Source: Victivallales bacterium (GTDB taxonomy: Bacteria > Verrucomicrobiota > Lentisphaeria > Oligosphaerales > Oligosphaeraceae). From it: a stretch of 31,732 nucleotides of DNA. The stretch is taken from the NCBI GenBank assembly GCA_017964325.1, contig JAGCSE010000040.1, positions 1 to 31,732 on the forward strand, written 5' to 3'. Both the position numbers and the translations under genes were made by a program. The notes under the pieces are model-generated. The model did not search any database, had not been told where the DNA came from, and saw only the letters and a program-made list of their open reading frames with translations. Positions 1-6,455 of this stretch are shown here, piece after piece. Position 1 is the stretch's first letter; each line of letters starts with the position of its first letter.

Positions 1-1
1 A

Positions 2-148
2 ATGTACGAGGTCCAGACGGTTGGCCTTACGGACGAAGATGACTACAAGGTGAATATGGCGTCCGAGGTCCCCACCTTCAGCTCTCGCTATGATGTCGTA
101 TTGCACGCTGCCGGCAAGGCGCATACGTTCACCAAAACGGAAGCCGAA
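2..148 (+). pseudogene. NAD-dependent epimerase/dehydratase, internal fragment
   Basis: The plus-strand frame starting at position 2 encodes about 49 residues that look like the N-terminal third of an extended short-chain epimerase/dehydratase. They include a YKVNMA segment and the strand-loop DVVLHAAGKAHT followed by KTEAE, which is typical of nucleotide-sugar epimerases. The N-terminal GxxGxxG segment would lie before the window. After KTEAE the reading frame continues but the sequence is antisense to proA, so the epimerase stops being recognisable at about position 148. The first ATG lies inside the domain and is probably not the true start. The piece is a fragment cut at both ends: on the left by the window edge and on the right by a junction with proA. 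Confidence 0.5.
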
Positions 149-1218
149 TCCACCCGAGCCACAAATGATTGCGCTTCTTGCAGATTGTTCGTGATGATGC
201 CGTCCGTATGGCCCGAACCATGTGCGGCGATATGCGCAACCGCCTCGTCAAGTCCATCGACGACACGAATGGAAATGATGGGAGCCAAATATTCCGTATC
301 CCAGTCAACATCCGTCGCCGCAACAATTTCCGGCAGGATTTCACGCGTTTTCGCGCAGCCTCGAATTTCTACGCCCTTCGCCGCAAACGCATCGCGCACT
401 TTCGGCAGAAACGCCTTCGCGATTTTCGCATCGACCAATAACGTCTCCAACGCGTTGCAGACTTCGACGCGCTCCGTCTTCGAATTGACGACGACGGAAA
501 CCGCCATTTCGACGTCCGCATCCGCCGCCACATACTGGTGGCAGATGCCGTCATAATGCTTCAACACAGGAATCCGCGTGTTTTCAGAAACCGCCTTGAT
601 TAGGCTTTTTCCACCTCTTGGAATAACTAAATCAATATCTTGATTTTGCTTCAGCAACTCATTGACGACAGCATGGTCCGTCGAGTCGATGAACTGCACC
701 GTATCTTCGGGCAGACCCGCCGCCACAATCGCCTTGCGCATCGCCGCCACCATCACGCGATTCGAGCGAATCGACTCCGAACCGCCTTTCAGAATGACGG
801 CATTGCCCGATTTCAATGCCACCGCCGCCGCATCGGTCGTCACATTTGGTCTGGCTTCATAGATAATTGCAATCACGCCAATTGGAACCGCCACACGGGA
901 GACTTGCAAGCCCGACGGCATCGTGCGCCCCTCCAAAATACGCCCAACTGGATCAGGCAGAGCCGCCGCCTCTTTCAGCCGTTTCACCATGTAATCGAAT
1001 ATCTTGTCCGTCACGGCCAGACGTTTTTGGAACGCTTCGGACAAGCCAGCGGCACGTCCAGCCTCCAAATCCAGACGGTTCGCTTCATAAAGTTCTGCTT
1101 TGCAGTCGATAAGACAGTCCGCCATCGCGTTCAGCGCCTTCGCACGTGCCGTACCGGAAACCGCCGCCAAAACTCTCGCGGCTTCCCTGCCGCGTTTTGC
1201 AATTTGCTCTATATCCAT
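88..1218 (-). CDS. proA: Glutamate-5-semialdehyde dehydrogenase (gamma-glutamyl phosphate reductase), 3' end replaced
   Basis: ProA reduces gamma-glutamyl phosphate to glutamate-5-semialdehyde with NADPH in proline synthesis, in the cytoplasm. The product has the family landmarks: EARPNVTTDA near residues 121-130, SGNAVILKGGSE at 137-148, HYDGICHQYV near 221-230 and the catalytic cysteine in EVCNALETLL (Cys254). Homology runs to SASVLVN and then stops. The last 12 residues are out of family and come from antisense reading of an epimerase fragment. About 50 C-terminal residues normally present (the STRFADG...GLGAEIGIS region) are missing, so the gene is broken here either truly or by assembly. 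The start ATG at 1218 has no strong Shine-Dalgarno sequence. proB is not in the window. The nearest upstream neighbour is pyrB, in the same orientation. Confidence 0.9.
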   Translation of the reverse strand: MDIEQIAKRGREAARVLAAVSGTARAKALNAMADCLIDCKAELYEANRLDLEAGRAAGLSEAFQKRLAVTDKIFDYMVKRLKEAAALPDPVGRILEGRTMPSGLQVSRVAVPIGVIAIIYEARPNVTTDAAAVALKSGNAVILKGGSESIRSNRVMVAAMRKAIVAAGLPEDTVQFIDSTDHAVVNELLKQNQDIDLVIPRGGKSLIKAVSENTRIPVLKHYDGICHQYVAADADVEMAVSVVVNSKTERVEVCNALETLLVDAKIAKAFLPKVRDAFAAKGVEIRGCAKTREILPEIVAATDVDWDTEYLAPIISIRVVDGLDEAVAHIAAHGSGHTDGIITNNLQEAQSFVARVDSASVLVNVCALPAACNTTS

Positions 1219-1257
1219 AGTATTATTCTTTATTGCTTTCTTGTTTTTTAGAAAGAA

Positions 1258-1295
1258 TTTTCCGTGCGGAGCACCATTCGAACCGCCGAGCCGCC
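1258..1295 (-). repeat. Short hairpin repeat, copy 1 (proA leader)
   Basis: Read on the minus strand, this is a GC-rich stretch GGCGGCTCGGCGGTT followed by a small hairpin with stem GTGC/GCAC and loop TCC, then GGAAAA. Closely similar sequence occurs at 8427-8466, and a partial copy at 8518-8546. The stem bases differ between copies but pairing is kept. It lies about 40 nt upstream of the proA start codon, so it would be in the proA leader if transcription begins upstream. Confidence 0.55.
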
Positions 1296-1322
1296 AATAA
1301 CCGTTTTGGTGGTAGGGCTTTA

Positions 1323-1361
1323 GCTTTCGGCTTTCAGCTTTCGGCTTTCAGCTTTCAGCTT
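1323..1361. repeat. Heptanucleotide tandem repeat (GCTTTCR)
   Basis: Five consecutive 7-bp units alternate GCTTTCG and GCTTTCA, followed by a partial unit. The array sits between the upstream region of proA and the 3' end of pyrB and runs into the pyrB stop codon. No coding function is apparent. A second 7-bp array of different sequence lies at 28036-28143. Confidence 0.85.
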
Positions 1362-2451
1362 ACTTAAGATTCTTCATGTAGTATTGGGTAATTTCGTCGT
1401 CACGACCGAAATTCGTGGCAATCAACGCAGAGCGAATCCACATGCCATTACGCATCTGCCGCCAGTACATGGCCCGCGGGTCGTTGTCACACGCTGTGTC
1501 GATTTCCGTGCGGCGCGGCAGCGGGTGCATGATGATGGAATACATCGGCAGGCGTTTCAAGTCATCACCAGTGAATGAATACTGGCTCAAGTCGATGCGG
1601 GAGCTTTCGCCTGGTTTTGTATCCCATTCATCTTGAATGCGTGTCATATAGACGGCATCCGCTTTTGGGATGGCGTCTTTGAAATTATCTGTTACTTCGT
1701 ATTTTACACCTGCGTGATCCAATTGGTCCAAAATATCTTTTCCTATTTGGAGCTGGTTGGGAGCTGCAAATGTCATGCTGATATTCGAATAATTCGTCAA
1801 AAGCAATGCGAGCGAGCGAACCGTACGGCCGCGTGCCAAATCACCGCAGAACAGGACATGCTTGTTGGCGAGTCCGCCGCGCTTCTCGAAACTCAAGACC
1901 AGCGTGTAAATATCTAATAGAGCCTGTGTTGGATGCTGGTCTTTGCCCGATCCCGCGTTGATGATCGGCAGCGGACGGTTCGTATTGGACAGCAGCCACG
2001 CCATTTTCTCCGCCAGGCCCTGCAACGGACTGCGCATGATGATCATGTCGAAATAGGAACTGAACGTGCGGATGGAATCCTCCCGCGATTCGCCTTTCAT
2101 CTCGCTGGAGATTGACGGATCGCGGACTTCCGCAATGCGGAATCCAAGTATCTGGCATGCAGCATAGAACGAAAGGAACGTACGACTGGATGGCTGCGAG
2201 AAATACAGCATCGCCCGCTTGTGGCAGAGCAAGTCGCTCAAAAATTTCACACCTTCGCGATGCTTGGAAATGCGGCGGATGCGTGTCGCCAAATCGCACA
2301 GGCGATCCAATTGCTCGCGGTCGAATTGCTGCGCGAAAAGCGTATGGAACGGACGACCGTTCGCCTGCACAAGATATGGTGCCTTCTCCTCTAGGCTCAA
2401 ATTGTTGAAATCCTCCCACGATATTTCATCCAGGTGCTTTCTTTTCATCAT
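1360..2451 (-). CDS. pyrB: Aspartate carbamoyltransferase catalytic chain
   Basis: PyrB condenses carbamoyl phosphate with L-aspartate to N-carbamoylaspartate, the committed step of pyrimidine synthesis. The 363-residue product carries the carbamoyl-phosphate motif SSRT (residues 88-91), the HPTQALLDIY segment, an R-G-R-T-V-R-S turn in the aspartate domain and the C-terminal HPLPRR motif. It is longer than the common catalytic chain of about 310 residues. Roughly 30-40 extra residues lie at the N-terminus and the rest in loops. No regulatory chain (pyrI) lies nearby. The start is uncertain by one codon, since two ATG codons are adjacent at 2449-2451 and 2446-2448. A purine-rich stretch GAGAGAGA lies just upstream. 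The gene is followed by the heptad array and then proA. Confidence 0.95.
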   Translation of the reverse strand: MMKRKHLDEISWEDFNNLSLEEKAPYLVQANGRPFHTLFAQQFDREQLDRLCDLATRIRRISKHREGVKFLSDLLCHKRAMLYFSQPSSRTFLSFYAACQILGFRIAEVRDPSISSEMKGESREDSIRTFSSYFDMIIMRSPLQGLAEKMAWLLSNTNRPLPIINAGSGKDQHPTQALLDIYTLVLSFEKRGGLANKHVLFCGDLARGRTVRSLALLLTNYSNISMTFAAPNQLQIGKDILDQLDHAGVKYEVTDNFKDAIPKADAVYMTRIQDEWDTKPGESSRIDLSQYSFTGDDLKRLPMYSIIMHPLPRRTEIDTACDNDPRAMYWRQMRNGMWIRSALIATNFGRDDEITQYYMKNLK

Positions 2452-2531
2452 CTTAGTCTCTCTCTTATCATTGATTTTACATATTGTCTATTCAAAACAC
2501 AGAATGTTGTTTATACTGTACCGTCAGATGG

Positions 2532-3326
2532 TTAATTATCAAGATATTCGGCAAATTCCCGCAACATATCGTCATGGAGGAGGCCGTTGGAGGCGAAGAC
2601 GCGGCCGGCCTTCTCATCAATTGGCTTGCCGTCGAAACCCGTCACCTTGCCGCCTGCCTCCTGCACGATCAGCCGCCCCGCTTCGTAATCCCACGGCTTG
2701 ATGTAGAACTCCCAATACAAATCGACGCAGCCGTCCGCCACATGGCACAAATCGATTGCTGCGCTGCCGCTGCGGCGGAAACCCTGCAGCCTGCGGATCA
2801 TTTTCGCCGCCAAATCCACGTTGTCAGGCTTCACATTCGACCGCACACAGCCAAATCCCGTCGCCCCAATGGCATTCACAAAATTCGGCACAGTCGATAC
2901 ATGGATCGTTTTTCCATTTTTCTTCGCGCCTTCGCCGCGAACCGCCGTGTAGATGTCCTTCAGATATGGCAGATAGACGACGGCTCCAGTCGTGACGCCA
3001 TTCTCCCGCAGCCCGATGGAGATGCAGTAGAACGGATAACCGTGCAGATAACTCGTCGTGCCGTCTATGGGATCGACGATGAACACGCGCTCATAGCTGT
3101 TCAAATCGCCGTAACTCCCTTCCTCGCCGTAGAATGCGATATCCGGAAACGCCTGTTTCAGATGCTCGCGGAGGAACGTCTCCGATTCGCGGTCCGCCAC
3201 GGTGACGATGTCCGTCTCAGACGATTTGTGGAACACTTCGCGGCTGGTCAGCTGTTCACGCCGCGCCTTGATCATCTCGCCGGCCTGCGCCGCGATGTCA
3301 GATATTCTGGTGATGTCGATACTCAT
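2532..3326 (-). CDS. Inositol monophosphatase family protein (SuhB/CysQ-like)
   Basis: This is a Mg-dependent phosphomonoesterase of the inositol monophosphatase superfamily, probably cytoplasmic. The 264-residue product is the usual length. It has the metal-binding EE pair in GEEG (residues 67-70), the signature DPIDGTTSYLHG from residue 85, and the second motif PWDYEAGRLIVQEAGG near 211-226 with the metal ligand Asp213. The signature has TSY where classical members have TNF. The substrate (inositol-1-phosphate, PAP, histidinol phosphate or a sugar phosphate) cannot be read from sequence alone. The upstream PdxB-like fragment ends only 5 bp before this start, so the two are probably co-transcribed. 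No good Shine-Dalgarno precedes the ATG. Confidence 0.9.
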   Translation of the reverse strand: MSIDITRISDIAAQAGEMIKARREQLTSREVFHKSSETDIVTVADRESETFLREHLKQAFPDIAFYGEEGSYGDLNSYERVFIVDPIDGTTSYLHGYPFYCISIGLRENGVTTGAVVYLPYLKDIYTAVRGEGAKKNGKTIHVSTVPNFVNAIGATGFGCVRSNVKPDNVDLAAKMIRRLQGFRRSGSAAIDLCHVADGCVDLYWEFYIKPWDYEAGRLIVQEAGGKVTGFDGKPIDEKAGRVFASNGLLHDDMLREFAEYLDN

Positions 3327-3331
3327 GTTTT

Positions 3332-3805
3332 TTACTCTATAAAATGAATGCGGGAATCGCCGCGGACATCCTCCGCGATGACTTCATGCGATGAAAAACA
3401 GATAATGCAAGTGTCTGGATGGCACCTTGAAAGAAAATCAGCGGTAATCATGCCCGCCGTCGGAAACGGCTTTTCATGCGTCAACGGTACTTGAATGCAG
3501 ATGACATCCGCCACCGCAAGGGAATCCAACGGCAGGAACGTTTCCAGCCCTTCGCCCGTCAGTTCGCAACCGCCCATCCCGTTGCCCCACAAGCTGAAGA
3601 AACTTTCGCCAAGCTCCGTCGCCTCGTCAAGATTGCGCGGCGGATCGCAAAGCAGCGTCTTCACGCCCTTTTTCTCCGCCAGTTCACGCAGCTGCGTTCC
3701 CAATTTGCCGACGCCGACCAGCCCCACGGCCTTCGCCGTCGCCAATCGCTCCGCCAAGATGTCTTCTGGAATCCTGTCCATGTCCAATGAAACCTGTAAA
3801 ATCAT
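3332..3805 (-). CDS. PdxB-like 2-hydroxyacid dehydrogenase NAD-binding domain, truncated
   Basis: The product contains a Rossmann nucleotide-binding motif (AVGLVGVGKLGTQL) and then KTLLCDPPR, which is characteristic of erythronate-4-phosphate dehydrogenase (PdxB). A weaker match follows to the family's strand with 'plt...kpf.T.gmi'. PdxB is about 380 residues and has a substrate domain around the NAD domain. This product has at most 158 residues, lacks that domain on both sides, and stops before the catalytic Arg, Glu and His. The reading frame is open further upstream, but that part is hydrophobic and not family-like. Two starts are possible, ATG at 3805 or ATG at 3781; the latter has an AGGT about 10 nt upstream. 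The gene is either a decayed remnant or a stand-alone NAD domain. It ends 5 bp before the inositol-monophosphatase gene. Confidence 0.55.
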   Translation of the reverse strand: MILQVSLDMDRIPEDILAERLATAKAVGLVGVGKLGTQLRELAEKKGVKTLLCDPPRNLDEATELGESFFSLWGNGMGGCELTGEGLETFLPLDSLAVADVICIQVPLTHEKPFPTAGMITADFLSRCHPDTCIICFSSHEVIAEDVRGDSRIHFIE

Positions 3806-3820
3806 AAAAAATATGCGTTT

Positions 3821-3900
3821 TAATATGATTGAACTACCCAAAAATACAATTTTACAGAGCCATAACAGGAGAAAAGACAATAACACGGCTATATTTTTGT
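3821..3900 (+). promoter_or_regulatory. Conserved upstream module, copy B
   Basis: About 80 nt that align almost without gaps to 8747-8826. They share TAATATGATTG, CCCAAAA, CAATTT and, near the end, ACACGG followed by an AT-rich TATAT stretch. It lies 98 nt upstream of the ADP-ribosylglycohydrolase-like start at 3998, while the other copy lies 39 nt upstream of a glycosidase gene. The shared position suggests a promoter plus operator, but no convincing -35/-10 pair is conserved in both. Confidence 0.5.
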
Positions 3901-3924
3901 CATGCCGTTTTTACAATCACCGGG

Positions 3925-3972
3925 GTAGCGAGGCCGTCTCGGTCTTGTCGAGGGCGATGACGCCGTCACTAC
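3925..3972. repeat. REP-like palindrome
   Basis: GTAGCGAGGCCGTC (3925-3938) and GACGCCGTCACTAC (3959-3972) form an imperfect inverted repeat, with 11 of 14 positions pairing. The right arm with flanks (3952-3975) resembles 8720-8743 at 19 of 24 positions. It lies between the conserved module and the ribosome binding site of the next gene, so it would be part of that mRNA leader. Confidence 0.55.
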
Positions 3973-3997
3973 ATCCTAATTAACCCAAGGAACCTCC

Positions 3998-5911
3998 ATG
4001 AAATTCTCTGAATATCGCGACCGCGTCTATGGCTGCTGGCTCGGCAAATGCATCTGCGGCTCCATCGGCGCCCCATTGGAAGGCTGCAAACAGCTCTTCG
4101 AATACAAATTCGATCCGGAATTCTGGAAAATCAGCCTCCCGAACGATGATCTCGAACTGCAGGTCCTTTGGCTGAATGTCATCGAAAAGCTCGGGCTTGA
4201 TCTCGACGCCGACGATTTCGCGGAAGCTTTCGTCGCCGCAGTCCCTTACAATCCAGGCGAATACGCCTATTTCAAACGCAATTTCCGCCGAGGCATCCAT
4301 CCGCCAACTTCCGGAACATACAACAATTACTATTACCATCAGGGCATGGGATGCTGCATCCGCGCGGAAATCTGGGCCTGCCTGTGCGCAGGTGACCCGC
4401 AGCTCGCCGCCCGCGTATGCCAATTGGACGGGCAGATCGACCATTCCGCAGAATCCATTTATTCCGAAATGTTTATAGCGGCTCTTGAAGCCGCCGCCTT
4501 CGTCGAACAGGATCTGGACAAACTGCTGGACATCGCCGTCGGCGTCATTCCCGCAGACTCAAAACTCGCGCGTCTTGTCGCGGATACGCGCCGTTGGTGC
4601 CGTATGTTCGACGACATACGCTACATCCGTGATGAAATCCTCCGCCACTACGGCCATCCGGACTGCACGAACATGTTCGAAAACATCGGCATCACCATCA
4701 TGTCGTTGCTGGGCAGCAATTTGAATCTTGAAAAAGCCACGATGTTCGCCTTGAACAGCGGCTTCGACACGGACTGCACATGCGGCATCGCGGGCGCCAT
4801 CGTCGGTATCATCAAAGGAGCGAAACAACTGCAGCGCGAATTCGGCGTGAAGGACACGGGCTACACGGCCAATTTCGAGCTGAACCGCCCGTCCGACCGC
4901 ATCGAACAGCTGGCGGACGACATCGCCCGCCTGTCGTCGGAAGTCGAACGCCAGTGGAAACGCAAGCTTGTCTTGGAAGACGTTCCCGCAGAAGTCGCGA
5001 ATTTCCGCCTGCCCGTCCGCGTCAGAACCTGCACATTCACCGTGAAATACAACGGCGAACCTGTCATTTTCCCCGGCGGCGTCGCCTATTGCGAACTGAC
5101 CATCCGAAACCATACCGACAAGCCGTTGTCCGGACCGCTCGTGCTGACCGCTCCTGACACGCTGTCGATCGACTGCCCGAAACAGCTGTCCATCATCGCC
5201 CACGGGAAGAAGACCGTCAACGTCATCGTCCGTCATCAAACGCCGCAGGCCATTGCAGATAAACAGCTTATCCATGTTCAATTCGCCGATTGCGGCTACA
5301 CCTTCGGCTTCGCCGCCGCCGTCCCGTGGAAGGTCTATGGCCCTTATTGGGAGAATTTCTACACGATTCCGCAGATGGGGCTGAACAGCGGTTCGTACGG
5401 CCGTTTCATTCAGCAGGGGAAGTTCCCCAACATGTCCTCCGCCATCCGTAACTACCATCTCAACCTCCGTGCAGGCTTGGACATCGTCGGTCTTGACGAA
5501 GAGGCTCTTGCCAAAAGCCACTGCGGCCGAGAAAATGCAGTCATCTACGCCACAAATGATTTAATTCCAGTCGATAGCGCCTTTGGCTACCAGGGCCCCG
5601 CCGTCTTCTATCTCGTCATGGAGTTCACGACGCCTGTCGATCTGCCCGTCACGTTCTCCGTCGGCCACACCGGCCCGTTCGTCCTTTGGATCGACGGCGT
5701 TGAAAAAGTCCGTTCGGAAGACGAGACATGGCTCACGCCTGAAAACATCAATCTGGACCGCATCAACCTTCCCGCCGGAAAGCACCGCGCCGTCTTCAAA
5801 GTCATCCGCCAAGGCCGTTCAGTCGATCTGTGCCTCATCGTCCGCGCGCCGTCACGCCGTGGAGAACGTGGTGACGCCCATGCCGTCCAGTTGACATATC
5901 TTAATCTGTAA
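3998..5911 (+). CDS. ADP-ribosylglycohydrolase-like protein with C-terminal beta-sandwich domains
   Basis: The first 285 residues match the ADP-ribosylglycohydrolase (DraG/ARH) fold. A YGCWLGKCICGSIGAPLEG opening is followed by acidic metal-binding residues NDD (49-51) and the late motif GFDTDCTCGIAGAIVG (Asp257 and Asp259). The rest (about 330-637) has no catalytic motif I know and looks like Ig-like and jelly-roll beta-sandwiches, the last resembling a carbohydrate- or PA14-type module. No signal peptide is present. The ATG at 3998 has AAGGA 6 nt upstream. Family members remove ADP-ribose from proteins or small molecules. In PVC and Bacteroidetes genomes, similar long proteins often lie in glycan-utilisation loci, and their substrate is not settled. 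The neighbourhood here, a GH115-like gene and a clan-A glycosidase, supports a glycan link. Confidence 0.75.
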   Translation: MKFSEYRDRVYGCWLGKCICGSIGAPLEGCKQLFEYKFDPEFWKISLPNDDLELQVLWLNVIEKLGLDLDADDFAEAFVAAVPYNPGEYAYFKRNFRRGIHPPTSGTYNNYYYHQGMGCCIRAEIWACLCAGDPQLAARVCQLDGQIDHSAESIYSEMFIAALEAAAFVEQDLDKLLDIAVGVIPADSKLARLVADTRRWCRMFDDIRYIRDEILRHYGHPDCTNMFENIGITIMSLLGSNLNLEKATMFALNSGFDTDCTCGIAGAIVGIIKGAKQLQREFGVKDTGYTANFELNRPSDRIEQLADDIARLSSEVERQWKRKLVLEDVPAEVANFRLPVRVRTCTFTVKYNGEPVIFPGGVAYCELTIRNHTDKPLSGPLVLTAPDTLSIDCPKQLSIIAHGKKTVNVIVRHQTPQAIADKQLIHVQFADCGYTFGFAAAVPWKVYGPYWENFYTIPQMGLNSGSYGRFIQQGKFPNMSSAIRNYHLNLRAGLDIVGLDEEALAKSHCGRENAVIYATNDLIPVDSAFGYQGPAVFYLVMEFTTPVDLPVTFSVGHTGPFVLWIDGVEKVRSEDETWLTPENINLDRINLPAGKHRAVFKVIRQGRSVDLCLIVRAPSRRGERGDAHAVQLTYLNL

Positions 5912-5937
5912 CATACTGTCATTATCCAAAACTACTT

Positions 5938-5985
5938 GGCCTCAAAGAGGCCGAATCCCCCCACGCAAGCGCCCATAGCGTGGGG
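5938..5985 (+). other. Double hairpin resembling an IS200/IS605 (TnpB-associated) right end
   Basis: A hairpin GGCCTC-aaa-GAGGCC (5938-5952) is followed by GAAT and a second hairpin with stem CCCCACGC (5959-5966) and GCGTGGGG (5978-5985), then ATGAACG. The order 'GAA - stem - GGGGATGAAC' resembles the 3' end of omega RNAs at the right end of tnpB elements. No tnpB or tnpA lies upstream. There is no T tract, so it is a poor intrinsic terminator for the gene ending at 5911, although a rho-assisted one cannot be excluded. Confidence 0.3.
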
Positions 5986-6455
5986 ATGAACGTAATATAA
6001 AAAAGTTCTGCAAAAAGAAAAAGTCATGGTACATTAATTTTTAACCACAAAAACAGGGTCTAACCCGAATATTGCATGAAAAATAGTTGAAAAAGGTGGC
6101 AGTTTTTATATAAGATGCTATAAAATAATATCTTACAAAACAATTTAACATATAAGACCCGCCATGACAAAATGTACATCTCAATCGTTATTTTTCACCA
6201 AATATCTATCGTGTACAAAGCACAAACACTGACGGCATGGCCGTCGGCTATGACAAATGAAAAAAGACATTCTGTTAAGCGATAATTGACTCCTTGGTAA
6301 TGGCTTGGCCAGCTCCGACAGAGAGGCTGCTCAACTTGTAAAAACAGTGACTTAAACTTATTTTAGATGATTGCAAATCAGTGGAGAATAAAAAATCAGT
6401 GTTTTTTAAACATAATTTGGTTGCGGAGAATGGCCGCTCCAATCCTTTCAAAATT
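5986..6455. other. AT-rich intergenic region without recognised gene
   Basis: No frame in this stretch looks coding. It contains a small perfect hairpin GACGGC-atg-GCCGTC at 6231-6245. The flanking genes converge on it (plus-strand gene ending at 5911, minus-strand gene ending at 6456), so two 3' ends meet here. No classical T-tract terminator was found. Confidence 0.5.

Noticed and set aside
152..556. Continuation of the plus-strand frame from position 2
   Set aside because: The residues after about position 148 are only antisense to ProA and do not match the epimerase family.
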